NCBI RefSeq assembly: GCF_954871325.1
Contig: NC_088776.1
Location: 6,951,985-7,015,984 of the forward strand
Length of the DNA: 64,000 bases
Source of the DNA: Gordionus sp. m RMFG-2023
Taxonomy: Eukaryota; Nematomorpha; Gordioida; Chordodea; Parachordodidae
Direction of reading: 5' to 3'
Shown in pieces: positions 1-13,015 of this stretch (position 1 is the first letter of the stretch; every line of letters begins with the position of its first letter). Below the pieces are notes generated by a model. That model saw nothing but the letters and a program-made list of their open reading frames with translations, was not told the DNA's origin and did not search any database. Both the position numbers and the translations under genes were made by a program.

Positions 1-318
1 AGCTTTCCCCGGCCTTCGGCCGGGTCTTATGTTTTAGCTATTCCATTAAATTATTCATAATTTAATAATAATTATATTTATATTTGTAACTATTATTTAC
101 TAATTCGTGCTAATGGATATTACAAGCCTATTTTTTATTATTTTTAGTTAGGTATATTATATTTAATAAAGTTTTTTAAATGTAAAGTTGAAATAAATTT
201 TAATGTCATTTTTTTTATAAAATTTGCTTTAAAGCTACCCTTAGCTTAAATTCTCATACAATATAAGTATAATATAATTTTTTTATTGAAAATATTAATA
301 GTAGTGTGTATAAAATAT
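1..318. other. AT-rich stretch without a recognised gene
   Basis: The first bases form a short GC-rich hairpin-like run, followed by plain AT-rich sequence. No coding signal or repeat boundary was recognised before the MITE that starts at 319. Confidence 0.5.
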
Positions 319-539
319 TAATGTTGTTAAACGGCGTTTTGAGCCGATTTTTAAAAACGGCTAACTCAATATTTTCGCCAGAAAAATATTAACTAAGCCT
401 CGAAATTTCGATACTATATGTCTAGACCTTTGCTTCTTCTATGAGCAAAATTTTCAGGCTTGCATAATATTTTTCTGGATAAATAACTGAGTTAGCCGTT
501 TTTAAAAATCGGCTCAAAACGAGGCGTTTAACAAAACTA
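319..539. mobile_element. hAT-type MITE, 221 bp, with 8-bp target duplication
   Basis: Both ends carry long inverted repeats of about 45 bp, beginning TAATGTTGTTAAACGGCG on the left and ending in its near complement on the right. The flanks are an exact 8-bp duplication, TAAATAT-type (TAAAATAT), at 311-318 and 540-547, as expected of hAT transposition. It has no coding capacity. Related copies lie at about 20338-20507 and 48931-49126; all share an internal block containing CTATGAGCAAAAT. Confidence 0.85.
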
Positions 540-659
540 TAAAATATTGACTAGAAAATAATTTAAAAAACAAGTTTTTTTAAACTTCTTATCAAATACA
601 GTATTATACAAAATTTTCTATTAAATACTATAATTGTAATGTGATTTTTAATTTTCGTG

Positions 660-1530
660 GGAAGGGAATGTTGCCAATTCATCAAGAATTTTGTTTGTCG
701 TTGGAACCAAATCTCTGTGGATATTTAACAGAGCTAACCCATTTAGCCGAGATTCGGAAGTAGTACTTCATAAATATGTTTTCAACTTTCTTAAGTTGGA
801 AAGTCCTTACATTCGTACCTGTTATAATAGGCAAACATGGTAGAATATAAAACAACTTCATAATATTAGGAATTTGAGCCAAGGTTTCTCTACACCGATT
901 GAGCGCATCAATAGCATGCTCAGGTAAAATAGCTAAACGTAGTAAATATTTATACCACAATTCGAATTCACTGATTAAATTTATTTCAGTATCAATATCA
1001 TAGGAATAAAATTTTGCTAAATATTTAATTTTACCAATAGTGGCATTAGAAAACCAAGATGGATCTTTGGGTATTAAAACTTGAAGATTGCTAAAGACTT
1101 GTTTTTTTATCTAAAAACCGTACTTTTATTTGCAAAAAGTATCTAAGAATGGGATAAAAGTGGATATTTTATAATATTCTTCAGTTGAGCCAATATTTAT
1201 TTTACATCTCAATAATTGCCTAGGTGCTAGACGAGGTTTATTTAGTGTTATATCATAAAATTTAGCCTTCGATTCAACGTCTATATAAATATTATGAAAA
1301 TATTCATCTACATTCATTCTTATTGTATCTACCTGTTCATAAATATTTTCCGCCAAATCAATAACCTGAACCAAATCTAAATTTGGTTTTTGTAAATTTC
1401 TACAAAGTAGTGAGCTATAGGAAAATAATTTATTGATGCAACTAGCAGCAATGATAAACTCTGATTGATCAATTGAATTCAATAATGATATTGCTTCTGA
1501 CGACACATTACTTTTTTTCATGCTCAGCCT
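660..1530 (-). mobile_element. Degenerate hAT transposase (ZMYM1-like type)
   Basis: Read on the minus strand, 1521-1126 gives about 131 residues typical of hAT-derived ZMYM1-like transposases, ending with the family-typical EEYYKIS.FIPFLD motif. After a small frame change, 1110-682 continues with a C-terminal dimerisation-type segment (LPEHAIDAL... NIMKLFYILPCLP). The segment keeps its order but is split between frames. No terminal inverted repeats were found. A shorter relic of the same family is at 11820-12190, and related sequence is encoded in the hAT copies at 18117 and 24007. An old, immobile copy. Confidence 0.75.
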
Positions 1531-1559
1531 TATTAAACTTTTGTATTTCTATTTCTTCT

Positions 1560-2206
1560 GTTCTACAAAATCGAAGTAAAAATAAAATATTTAAAAAATT
1601 ATAGATATTTATTAATAATTAATATTAAAAATACTTATTAATTCTAACTTACTAATAATTTTGAATTTAATAAAATAATTATATATAATAATAAACTAAA
1701 TTACCATTTGATTTCAATCTCTTTGGCTTAAAATTTTTCCATTTTATTAATATTTTTGAATAATGTTAATGTAGTCACAAGGAAAGGAAATTTTAATAAA
1801 ATATATTTATAAAAAATAAGATTTATGTTGGAAAATTGTTATTCAAATATTTGTAAAATTTTGATTGGGGGGGAGGGGGTGGAGGGTAAAATTTTTATTA
1901 GCTTAAAATGATATTTAAGAAAACAGTCAAATTTGCGCACCATTGGTTATGCGCCTGGTCCTGGTTTAAAGAATATAATTAACCCAAGTATCTCATACAT
2001 AATTTGTTTTAATATTGTTAGATAGCATTGTTATTTCATAGTTATATAAACGAGGTGTTTTAATTCGTTTGAGTCTAAAAATATTTTATGAATAAATGAT
2101 TGGAAATGGAAAGGATATAATTCGCTTAGTAGATCTATCAATAAAATTCATATTTTATTTTATTTTATTAATTTTAATATTTAAATGTAAAAAATAATTA
2201 TATATA
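1560..2206. other. Intergenic AT-rich stretch with a hAT-end relic
   Basis: Mostly low-complexity AT sequence. At about 1866-1960 a G-rich run is followed by GCGCCTGG, resembling the ends of the CAGGCGCG hAT family found whole at 18117 and 24007; only one end is visible. No gene recognised. Confidence 0.4.
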
Positions 2207-3682
2207 TACTGCGTTCCAATTGAACTGACTCTATTTATTTTAACCATAAATCTGACAATTCTAAAAATAATTCATAAATTATATAGATTTGAGAGAGATA
2301 AGTTATGAAAGTTTTCTCCAAATTTCATCATATTCTATTAACAGTACCAAGTTAGGCACATTCAAAGTTGGATACAAAATTTGAACTTACCATCACTTAA
2401 AATTTATGTTTTATTAAATTTTAAATTTAAGCAGACAAAAAAATGGTTTAAAATAGAGATGACTTGAGTTCAATTAAAATTTCAAGTTAAGAATAATATT
2501 ACGGAGCAAAATGTTTTTTAAGGAATTTTTAAACAGAAACTGGTTCATTGCAGCCTTAAATCGATTGCTTGCAAAAATTGACATTACCTAATTAGCAAAA
2601 CGGTATGCATGCACAGCTGGTATACTATAAAATGTTGATTATGTTAGAACACTCGTATTGAGCCAAGAAGACCGAACTGAATCCCATAGAACAATTCTTC
2701 AAGTTTCCCGAAGAACCGGTATTTTGTAAAAACTTCAAACTGTTTAAAAAAACATATCCAGAACCTAACCGATACGAATAAGATTTATCTGGTATGTACC
2801 AAAAAACTTCTATGAAAAAAATACTCTCAGAGGTTACTTCATTTCATTTGGTTCACGAATGAAAAGCCGTTTACAGTAACTCTGCCGGTAAAGCAAAATG
2901 ATAGGTATACGTTGCAGTTTCAGAAAAAAAAACAAGTAGAAATTAATCGATTTTTTTATAGTCGTCATTTCTCTAAACTCGTCATTTTAGTCAAGGTATC
3001 AAGTCTAGCTGCGCAGAACTCATTTTTATCAATTAAGGGGTAAATATTAATGGTGCATAATATATGAATTTTCTCGGTAGGCACTTATTGCTTTCGATTA
3101 AAGAATTATCTGGTACCGAGCAAAGAAACTGTAGATCTGCTTCCAAGAGAAATCCAGATTTTATTTTACTCATTATGGCCACCAATAGCCCTAATCTCAA
3201 TCCGGTTGAAAAGATATGGAGCATCCTTCAAGAGCGTGTTAATCAGATCTTCATACGCGAAGTTGGTCATCTCAAACAGCGACTTGTTAAGGGAAGAAAT
3301 CGTGTTGATCAAGGAATTGTTTATCGTGCAATGAATGGCGAGATCGCTTTAGAACATGTAAGCTAATGGCGGCAATTTGAACATCAGCTTTGAAGTGCAA
3401 TATTTGATTAAAATTAATCTTAAATGTTGATGTTTTCATGTTTTATCGAATTGCAAAGTTTAATATAAAAAAAATGATTTTTACATTTTAGAAATCGATT
3501 TTTGCTTGTCCAACTCTGAATGTATAACTTTAGACTCTATAGAGAGAATTTGATGAAATTCGTAGGAAACATTGAGATTTTATTTATCTCTAAATCTATA
3601 TAATTTTAATGAATTATTTTTAGAATTTACAGATTTAATCCTAAAACAAAGAAATATCAGTTCAATTGTTGGTTGAACAGTA
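2207..3682 (+). mobile_element. Decayed mariner-type (Tc1/mariner) transposon with long inverted ends
   Basis: Inverted repeats of roughly 200 bp or more face each other: bases 2207-2410 match the complement of 3490-3682, starting TACTG at each end beside TA. Between them, translated pieces match a mariner transposase in order: a helix-turn-helix region near 2680-2780, a central piece near 2840-3010 reading WFTNEKPFTV, and the C-terminal piece at 3064-3366 reading SPNLNPVEKIWS. In active relatives the central motif is usually FTDEK, so the first catalytic aspartate is asparagine here. The pieces lie in different frames with stops, so the copy is dead. Confidence 0.85.
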
Positions 3683-3686
3683 TAAA

Positions 3687-4087
3687 TATATGTTAGCGTC
3701 AATGTGTTTTTTGGGGCAATGTGTTATTTTTTTCAACTTTCGTTTTTTGAGCGTTTTTAAATTTAAAATTTTGATTTTACCGGAAATGTATTTGAGCATG
3801 TTTAAAATACCAATCTTATGAATTGTATATAATTTTACCGATAACTTTTGAGTCATTTATAATTTATAAGAAAAAGCAAAAACTAATATAAATTATATTA
3901 AAGTTTAAAATTTAAAATTTAATGACAAAATTATCTGAAATTTATAGGGTAGGTATTCCAAAGATGATGGAATACATTTCTAAAAAAATAAGATTTTAAA
4001 ATTTAAAAAACGCTCTCAAAAAATGATTTATAAAGTTGAAAAAATAACACATTGGTGGAAAAAAACACATTGGCGCTAACATATATA
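3687..4087. repeat. Inverted-repeat element (MITE), about 400 bp
   Basis: The left end, starting ATATGTTAGCGTCAATGTG, is the near complement of the right end ...CACATTGGCGCTAACATAT; the arms are about 130 bp each with a short AT-rich centre. It abuts the right end of the mariner copy. Fragments of one arm (the block around TTATCTGAAATTTATAGGG) recur at 8660-8770 and, more diverged, at 47920-48060, so this is a dispersed family. Coding capacity: none. Confidence 0.7.
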
Positions 4088-4089
4088 TA

Positions 4090-6060
4090 ACTCATTACCA
4101 TTTTAAAATTTTCTATGCCCTGCCAACACCACCGTATTAAAAATAGGTGGCAAGCATATTGTTGCGGCTCAACGGTCTTTCGGCATGGGAAAAATTATCG
4201 GGATGGGGCCATCTGCAGAGCTGTCAGGATTAATGTATAATTAAAAAAATAGTATAAATTGACATTTTTAAAATTTATTCATATAAGTTATAAGCGGGTT
4301 AGAATTAATTTATAATAAAAAATGGTACAATAAAATTTGGTCGTAACATTTTTACCAAATATTTTATAAACATTTATTTTTTTTACTGTTTTAATATTTT
4401 ATGAATACTGTCCAAAATATTTCGCTTAAAAAAAATAGTATACATTTCGAATTTATTGCTGAAAAAATCATAGCCCTTTTTATACAATTATTTTAATTTT
4501 TGGAAAATTGTAAAATCCTCAAAAGTAACTTTTGTAAATGTACAACATATAAATTATAAATTTTCGCATCCAATATTTAAAAAATATATTTCGTTACCTT
4601 ATAGAAAAAGAGGCCAAAGATTGCTATAACCCTGGGGCGCATTATATCCCCGATCTTTCCCAGGGTTTTATTCAAAAATATATATTTTACTACGAGATAT
4701 ACAATCTCATTCTATTTTATCCTTATCAATTTCTTTTTTTTTTGTATGATCCCATAACCTGAAAATTCATTAATTCTGACAATCATAATTTATCAAAAAA
4801 AGTGTAATCGTTTTCTTTTCATTATTTAAACTTTGAAAAAAAATTAATCATTTAACTTTCTCACACTTTTTACACCTACTTACTAACTATATTGTCATTT
4901 ATAAATGCAATATTGATGAGAATTTTTAAATTTGTTGCATCTTTCATGGTTTTTTGTGTTTTCATATAAAATATGTAAATATATACATAGTAAACAAATG
5001 ATGGGTTTAGTTTAAGCTAATACTTTTTATAAATTATGATTATGAATGAGGTTAAGATATCATAATTAAGAAAATTTAAATATTGAAATATCAAAGAAAC
5101 CGAAACACCATTGTTATAATAGATTTATAATAATGTGCAATTGCAATTTGCATGCATAGCATAGTAATTTTCTTTTCTTATTAATTACATAAGCGATTTA
5201 ATAAAAAATAAAATTTTATCAAAATAAAATGATTGAAGTTCAAAATTTCGAATTATGAATTTAATTTATTTTTTAAATCAACTTCTATACTTTGGCATAT
5301 AAAGGAGATAAAATAAAGAAGTAAATTCGGGAGTATGAAACAACGAAAATGTTAAACACCATTTTATTTTCCCCTTTTGTGGATCTTGTATAAACCCCTT
5401 AACTAGGAATATATCCATTTATTATATTTTAAATAATATATTTAAAATTCCCCATCCCCTCACCTGTTCGAGACTCTAATATATACAATCAAGAATCTAA
5501 GATATCAGATATTTAGTTTAAATTTTATACTGTAAAATGAAGAAAATAAGTCCAGAACAAGATACTTTAATCCAGATTCATGATGTTATATGCTACATTT
5601 TAATTAAATTAACATATCGTATTAACATTAATTTTAATTCTATAAATTTCCTATTATAATAATTCACTAAATTTGATTTTTCGATTCAATCTCAGTGTGT
5701 TTATCCGTTTTTTCTATATAAGTATATGTTAGGGGAGAAGGGTTATAAACCTCAAGGATGTCTAATCTTGAAATAAGTAATTTTGTTAAGGCTATTACCT
5801 CCAAAATTTACAAGCGATTGTTCGATTTTTTTTTTCTTGAAAAATCAATCTATAGCGGTTTATTCCGGTTATAACGTTATATCAGTTCGTTTCGTTTAGT
5901 ATAAAAGTTTTGTTTCGAATTTTATAAAAAAATTATTTGTCGCGTCTATTTTTTTCAAGAAAATTTTAAAATGTTGTTAACTAAACAAAAATTACAGATT
6001 AGTTGAATTTCTTTAATGTAAATTACTCGATTATGGATTATAAATGATTATGAATAAGGA
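4090..6060. other. Long AT-rich intergenic stretch
   Basis: No recognisable gene. A more GC-rich patch at 4119-4244 is open for about 41 codons on the plus strand (it contains GGKHIVAAQRSFG) but matches no family I know, and has no start or splice context. The GGGGAGA-type sequence at 5731 resembles the end of the repeat at 6810-7505. Otherwise low complexity. Confidence 0.4.
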
Positions 6061-6069
6061 ATATTGAAT

Positions 6070-6270
6070 AAAAATTACAAAAAAAGGGGCCGGGCCTAAA
6101 ATTTTTTTAAAAATGCCCGGGCCGGACTGTAAAAACCAAATATTTTAACTCACCATTATTAGCTATAAAAATTAAAAATAAATATAATATATTTTAAAAA
6201 ATCCTGGCAAGGCCTAAAATATTCTAAAAAAAAATCGAGCCAGTCCGGGCAAATGGTACCTCTGCAGGTC
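6070..6270. repeat. GC-rich CCGGGCC module, solo copy
   Basis: Short GC-rich blocks (GGGGCCGGGCC, GCCCGGGCCGG) alternate with runs of A and T, ending AAATGGTACCTCTGCAGG. The same module lies inside the hAT copies at about 18670-18890 and 24490-24640, where its right side ends CTCTGCAGGGCTCTG and its left side (second copy) starts CAGAGACTTGCAGA. It is therefore probably a separate small hAT-type element that had inserted in the ancestor of those two copies. Confidence 0.5.
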
Positions 6271-6390
6271 TTTGATATAATTGAAATTGGAAAATATTCT
6301 CTCAACAGTATCCATGTAACTAAAACTGTGAGCAGATTTGAAACTTATGAATAAATTTAAGGAATATTGATCATCATATATTATGTTATC

Positions 6391-8620
6391 CAGTGCCGTC
6401 TCTGACTAATCTAGCGCCCTACCCAAAAAAATACATATGATACTGCTGCTGTCTCTATACAAAATATAAACAAGCAATGTGTTAATTTTTCAACTTGGTT
6501 ATTTATAGACAATTTTACAAAATGCATTTTCATTTAAAGTTTAATCAATTTGATCACACTTTTAAAATTGAATTTTTAAGAAATTGGACATATTCTAGGG
6601 AATTTTTGAGAATTCAATAAAATATTCCCTGGAAATTCATTCAAAGGGAATATTCCCATCAATTTTTTAATTTTTTTTTGAAAATCGTTAAAAAAATTAA
6701 ATCCTCGTTTTCTTATAAGTAATCATGAATAGCTTGGATACACTAATTCAAAATATTATCGTAGCTCACATTTAGTAGTTTTTGTTTCCTATAAGAACAA
6801 ATGACAATAGGGGAGACCAGGGCTAGTCGGCACATGTTGGTTTAGCTGATTTTATTTAAAACCAGACATGTTTAGAAATTCAAATTTAATTATGTCATAG
6901 CATTGTATAATATGTATATTTGAGGCTAAAAATATCTTATACCACGCAGCTATTTTAATTTTTATGATAAATTGTGTTTTTTAGGTAAAAATCAAAATGT
7001 TTTACACCACAATATTGCGTGCATTAAAATATAAAAAGTTTAAAAATACATATATCATGTTTAAATATATATATATTTATGTAATAAATATTTTATTTAT
7101 TGGCTATTATTATATATAGATCAAATCCATACTAGAATGCAATAGAATTAGGAAAAAATTAAAAATGTCATATTTTTTTCATTTTTATATGAATTATTTT
7201 TAATCTAAATGGTATATTTATATCAATAAAACATTGTCCATAAAAATAAAGCAATAATAATATTAATTATGTTATGGAAAATTAATAAAATAATTGAATC
7301 TACAAACCCCGTGTTGGAGGTTTGTGGCTCAAAAAATGACTTTTACTAGAATCAATCCTGAGAAAAAAGTAATATAATATTTAAAGAGTCTATCAATGTA
7401 TAAGGTTAGGTAGTTGAGCTATCTCATGGTATTTTTTATATTCTACAACAATTATTTTCGAACCTATGCTGATTTTAACAAAAATTACGCCGACTAACCC
7501 TCTCCTATAACTTTTCCCAAAATAGATCACTTTTACCTAGGTATAATTTTATAAAACTATAAAGGTTGAATCCTAGTTTTTCTTATAAATAATCATAAAA
7601 GTTTGGATACATTTATTCATTCGGAATAATCTAGCAGTTGACATTTTATAGTTTTTTGCCCTTAAGCCTAATAACAATTATATCTTATTTGACTGTACAA
7701 TTTTCACAAAATAGATTACTTAGACTCTCAGACTTAGGTATTAATTATATTATGAATGATTACAATTTAAGCCGTATCATTAATTCATGCTAAATTAATC
7801 ACAATAAAAATTCCCCGGAAATTTCCAACTTTACTTATTTCTATTTTTTATAATTGCATCATTAGTAGAAATATTATTGCCAATTTCCATAATAGCTCGA
7901 CGATCTCAAATAACTTTTGATTAGTTCTAATTTAGAAAAACTTCTTTCATTTCTTACCACGGAAACAGAGATAGTGGCTTGCCATTATCCTTAATGTAAA
8001 GCTCTTATTGCATCATTTAAAATTTTGAATAAATTTATTAATTCATTCGCATGTCCTTATAGTGTTTTTCATTAAATTTGCTTAAAATTTTAACACTTTT
8101 TTCTTCTTAAAATATTTTTTAACACTTCTTTTGCTATTGATACGAAAATCTAAATTCTTTTTTAATAATTTTCATCTTAATTTTGAAGCTGAGAAAGATT
8201 TCATAAATAATATAAAAAAATTTGCTTGAAGTGATTTCAGAATAATTAAAATCAAATTTAGAGTATGGTTACAGTAAGGTGTCTAAAAATGTTGTTCTTA
8301 AATCAAGATTATTTTTTGTAGTCCATTTCTTTTCCTCTTACGTAGTTCCATTATCATAATCCTGGTCTCGCAGGTTTTGTTCGAACAATTTTAAAAACTT
8401 CATTTTTTATTTTTGTCAGTGCTTCTTTCAACGGATAAAAAAATTTTAAATGCTCTCTTATATCTGGATATCTATTTCACACATATACAAATTATATAAA
8501 TTTAATCATTTTAAAGACTAATAGTTTAAATCTGGGTTAAATCGGCGCTCCTAAAAATCAAATTTTGTTGGCGCTGCACTATATAACTCTATATTTGCAA
8601 AAATAATAGAGCCGGCCTTG
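6391..8620 (-). mobile_element. Old hAT element, 2.2 kb, with near-perfect 8-bp duplication
   Basis: The left end starts CAGTGCCGTCTCTGA and the right end finishes TAGAGCCGGCCTTG, imperfect inverted repeats. The flanks ATGTTATC (6383-6390) and ATGTTACC (8621-8628) differ at one of eight bases. On the minus strand near 8000-7850 a piece reading RNERSFSKLELIKSYLRS is the hAT C-terminal dimerisation motif; upstream pieces near 8400-8250 look like the same transposase in broken frames. The repeat at 6810-7505 is inserted in it. Confidence 0.75.
6810..7505. repeat. Nested TA-flanked element with GGGGAGA ends
   Basis: The left end reads TA GGGGAGACCAGGGCTAGTCGGC and the right end GCCGACTAACCCTCTCC TA, inverted to each other and bordered by TA. 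It sits inside the hAT at 6391-8620, so it arrived later. No coding sequence seen. A probable relative is at 12201-13015, and single ends occur near 5731 and 9041. Confidence 0.6.
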
Positions 8621-8629
8621 ATGTTACCG

Positions 8630-10719
8630 AGCGTAATCAGGCTATTATGTTTAATGTCTTATAAGATTATCTGAAATTTATAGGGCTGAAATACATTTCT
8701 TGCGAATTCAGATTTAAAAAACGCGCCAAATAAATAATTAAAAGTTGGAAAATAGCAAATAAATTTGTTGATCGTGTCTTTAAATTTGGAGATATGATTT
8801 TTGCCCATAATACAATCAAGTATGGGTAAGATATCTATATCCTTATAAATTCTCAGGCTATTTGATATCAACTTTTGATTTAAAATTTTTTTACTAGAAT
8901 TACTACACGGATTGCCTGATATAGTAAAAAGACAATACGCATACAACGGTTATGCACATTATCGTTAATATAATACCTTATCCCAATATGTGAAAAAAAA
9001 ATCTTTTTAATACCTTTCCCTAATATAAATTGATTTAGGGGAGCCCGGGACACATCGGAATGGATTTTATTAATATGCCTATAAAATTTAGAAACACTGA
9101 TACAAATGATTGACTAATATCTATAATTTAATGGATAAGTTTATTTTCAATATATATTTTTTAAATATTTAAATTTTCATGCCCACTAAAATAGTGGGGC
9201 GAGCATGAAAATGCCTTGGTACTTTAAAACCTAGCCTGATCGCATTTGAAAGTTTAAAATTAATATTTTCCTTCCTTCCTTCTTTACCCCCCCCCCCATC
9301 ATTCCTTCCTTCCTAGTTAGATTATGATGACGATTCATTCATTTCGGCTAGGCGTAACAACCTACTTCAATATGAATGCGATGCGTGAATTTTTAATAAA
9401 TAATTATCATACTTAAGCTTCTTTGTAAACTAAACATTAAGTCATTCATAATCGTAATGATAATTAGTCTTTCTCAAATTGGACGAGTTACAAGTATTGG
9501 GCATCAAATTTTTACAAAATATAAAAAATGAATCTAATTTTAGGTGCAAAGTCTATATTGTATTGACTATTTGTTAAATACTTTAGAAATTAGCAATCAT
9601 GTCGATTAATTGCAATTTGTCCCAAAATCATAAATCCCACATTTATTTTTATTACCTTTATATTTTTGTGTTAAAGCCAAAAGGGAAGGGTGAGTGAAAA
9701 ATAGATAAGTGTGATATGGCCAAAAAAGCTGGCATACATATAGTAAAAGTTTGTACATTTTTGACAATAACTTCTTACTTCTATTTATGCCCACAATGTA
9801 GGAAAAAAAATTGAAAGATGTAAGTAACTCATAATAACAATTGGGTAATATATGGGTTTTCGAAAATATTTATATTTTCCCTTTAATTTTTTTTATTAAT
9901 TATTTAATTATATAATATAATTATAATCATAAATTTAATTGATTCAAAATATAATAAAAAATAAATTATTGGGTTAAATAAATATATAAAGTTTTACCTT
10001 CTGCAAATAAAATTGAAACTAATTAGGAAATTCACGAATTTATGAATATTTTTTTTAATTTATAATATTTATAGGGAATATTGTATTTTTAAAAAAGCGT
10101 AAATTTTACCTGAACTATTTTTTTTATGTATATTTTTTTTACATTTTTTTTATGATAATAAGGTTGTCTTTTTTATATAATTTAATCAATATTTGAACAT
10201 ATTTTTTTTATAGTCGAATGCTGAATGATAATTTTAGATAAAAATAACTTTTTTGAAATTTTATGTTTTAAAAATTTTAATTTTGTTGATTTTTTTACAA
10301 AAAATTTCCAATATTTTGACTAATAAAAAAAAATATAAATATTTACAAATTTTTCAATAATTTGGTGTATTTTTCATCTATAGGTACCTATTTTTCCCCC
10401 TTCCCTTCAAACAAAAAAAAAGGCAAGGAAAATTAAATGGAAATAATCTAACTAGGTTACTTTTTTTTACACTTATATCATGACAAAATATAAAAAAAAA
10501 TTATTATAATTTTCATTTCTATATTTTATATTTTTTTAAAACAATAAAATTATAAAAATAATTTTACTATCTTATTCTTCTTTCTTTTATAACTCATTTT
10601 TTTTTCACGACTAAACTCTGTGTCTTTTATATGTATAATATTATCTTCATTCATACAAAGTAACGCAACGCAGCCATCAGGAATATATTTAAAAAAAATA
10701 TATATTTATATTTATTACA
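8630..10719. other. Gene-free stretch with repeat fragments and low complexity
   Basis: 8660-8770 is a fragment of the inverted-repeat family at 3687-4087. 9041-9070 has a GGGGAGCCCGGGACAC end-like sequence. 9264-9316 holds CCTT repeats broken by a run of about 13 C. The remaining sequence is AT-rich with homopolymer runs; I see no gene. Confidence 0.45.
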
Positions 10720-11105
10720 TCAATAAAGATAGATGATGAATCAAACCAGACCGGATGGTTTGACGTTAGTCCCTTGGAACCAAGGTTTACCTCTCGCTTG
10801 GGACTATACCTGCGTTGATCGTTTTGCCAGATCTTTTTCTGCCAACTCCATCTCAAAAGCGGAGAATACAAAAAGAAATAAATATTGCCACCTTAATAAT
10901 ATTTTATTCGCTCCGGTATCTCAGACACCTGTAGATCATTCGGACCCCAAGCCTTAAAATTATTCAAAACAATAGGGCAAAGGTTACGATTAATCACAGG
11001 TGATCCGAAAGAAGGTTTCTACCTCCGCCAAAGGATTTCAATCGAAATCTGCCATTCAAACTGTATATCCATTCATGGGTCATTAAGCCCCGTGGACCAC
11101 ACCTA
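10720..11105 (+). mobile_element. LINE fragment: C-terminal RPDG...WD domain
   Basis: The plus strand reads RPDGLTLVPWNQGLPLAWD then YTCVD, followed after a frame change near 10950 by LKLFKTIGQRLRLITGD and FYLRQRISIEI, ending near 11100. The same order is found at the end of the reverse-transcriptase element at 40790-42560 and in the fragment at 51495-52300. The R/K-P-D then about 12-18 residues then D pattern resembles the restriction-like endonuclease of early-branching LINEs; that assignment is an inference. A 5'-truncated, frame-broken copy. Confidence 0.75.
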
Positions 11106-11819
11106 ATTAGATATCCCTCTTTTTTTATTTTTAAATAATTTTTTAATTTTTTTTTTCTTAATTTCCCTTCTTTTAATTATATGTTTTTATATATTTTTTT
11201 GTTTTTAATATATATTTTTAATTCAATAGTGTATATAAATGTTCATGTTTTAATTTTTTTACCGAATAAAGTTTATTTTAATTAAAAAAATAAATAAATA
11301 ATAATACAAAAATAATAGCAATAATTTCATTTAAAAAAGTGTTTCCTTTTATAACTTTAATGCATAATATTAAAAGGTATGTAAATGAAAGATTAAGAAT
11401 TCTTGTTCGGCATTAAACCCTTTTTATAAAAAAAAAAGAGTGCCTCTTGCACTTTTCTTATATTATAAAAGTTGTGCCCCGAAACTCTTGAGATAAGTTT
11501 TAGCTAAATTGTTTTATGGTTACTAACAACATTTGAGCTAGAAAACGTCAAAAACATTTCTTAGCATATCGAAATCGAGAAAATGAATCAGAATGCGCAT
11601 ATACCCGATTTAATTGACCAGGAATTTAAGCAAGGGAAGGGGGGAGACGGGCAATTATTATAATATTGTAATTAGTTATTTTTGGAACATTAAAAATATA
11701 TTAACTAATCAAATAAAATTTATTTGGACCAATCATAAATGACAATTACAAATACAAATACTAAAATATTGTAAAATACAATATCAAAAATACAATATCA
11801 AAAATAAAAAGTGAATCAT
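11106..11819. other. AT-rich stretch, nothing recognised
   Basis: Poly-T and poly-A rich sequence after the LINE tail. No coding signal, no repeat boundary that I can place. Confidence 0.5.
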
Positions 11820-12190
11820 AAATCGTTCATAAATTAAACATATAATCTTCTATGCGATTGCACCAATTTTCAACAAATTTTTTTATATTGGGGAATAAAT
11901 CTCTATGTGGATATTTAATTTTCTCAATATCAAGATTTAATATATCCCCAAACGGATTTCTAAATGATGGTATTTGTAAATTAGATAGAGCTATTTGATG
12001 AATAACAAAACATTTATTGATTTGAGTCACTATATCCAAAAAGTGGAATAAAAACGATTATTTTATAGTAATCCTCAACTGATACCTTAATTTGGAACGA
12101 TTTGATTTTCGTGGTGGAAGTAGAGGTTTGCGTCTTAATAATTTCGTCTTCGTTAAATCCTTGGTGGATATTTATTTTTAGTTTTCCAGG
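11820..12190 (-). mobile_element. hAT transposase relic (ZMYM1-like type)
   Basis: Minus-strand 12039-11827 reads DIVTQINKCFVIHQIALSNLQ, a segment that aligns with the hAT pieces at 24828-25016 and 960-1110 by its pattern (QIN..F.IH..AL.N.QI). Just upstream, about 12060-12110, a broken YYK-type segment can be read. Short, ends not found. Confidence 0.6.
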
Positions 12191-12200
12191 AGGTAATAAA

Positions 12201-13015
12201 GGGGAAACCTAGGATAGTGATATTCCGGGCAGGTAGTTTCTTCTCCTTCTCAAATAATTTTAAAACCAATAAACTTAGATTTTTGAAATTTAAACCGTAA
12301 ATGTATTTTAATAAGATGCTTTAATGATTCTTAGCAGAAATAGGCTCATAAAAAGAATGTAAATTTAAATTTTATAATTGTCAAGTGTAACTTTTTAATT
12401 TTTACATTTACTAATAATTTTTCTAATAAAAGATACTCAGACTAAATATCAACTCTAAATAATAATGTAATCCCAATATTATCCTGTGTAAAAATATTGA
12501 GAATATTTATGGTAATTTAATATCTTAAAATTAAGTTTTAATTAAATTGAAGACTGGGGCGGTTTTGGCGGTGTGGGTATTAGCCATTTTTAATTAGAGA
12601 ATATTTTGAATAAAAAGAAATCAACTCTATTTATAGTTTGTCTAAGGTCCAATTAACTTAATTTTTGTAAATTATATGACAGTTTTAGGTGACAACAGGT
12701 TCTTCCTGGTTATATATATCCTGGTAAATTTAACATATTTGACAATTTATCTTCCTTTATTACTTATGATTAACATTTTTATATAAAAAAATTTTTTACA
12801 TTTAAAAATAAAGATGCTATGGACATGCCCCGCGAAAGGGTAAAAAATTCCCGGCTGTTTTTCAAAATTCTTAATTTTTAACTTAATAAAAATTAAAAGA
12901 TTTATTTCTTAAATATTAATTTCTACGGTAATGTAAATTTAAACATTTTGAAAAATTTTCTTCTATTTTATATAGCCCTTCAATTTTTTATGGACAATAT
13001 AAACCCAGTCTCCCC
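12201..13015. repeat. TA-flanked repeat with GGGGA ends
   Basis: The left end begins GGGGAAACCTAGG after TAATA and the right end reads CCCAGTCTCCCC before TAATA, roughly inverted. It resembles the nested element at 6810-7505. The interior is AT-rich with no coding sequence. Confidence 0.45.

Noticed and set aside
3033-3224. A 63-codon minus-strand ORF
   Set aside because: It is the shadow of the mariner C-terminal coding region on the plus strand.
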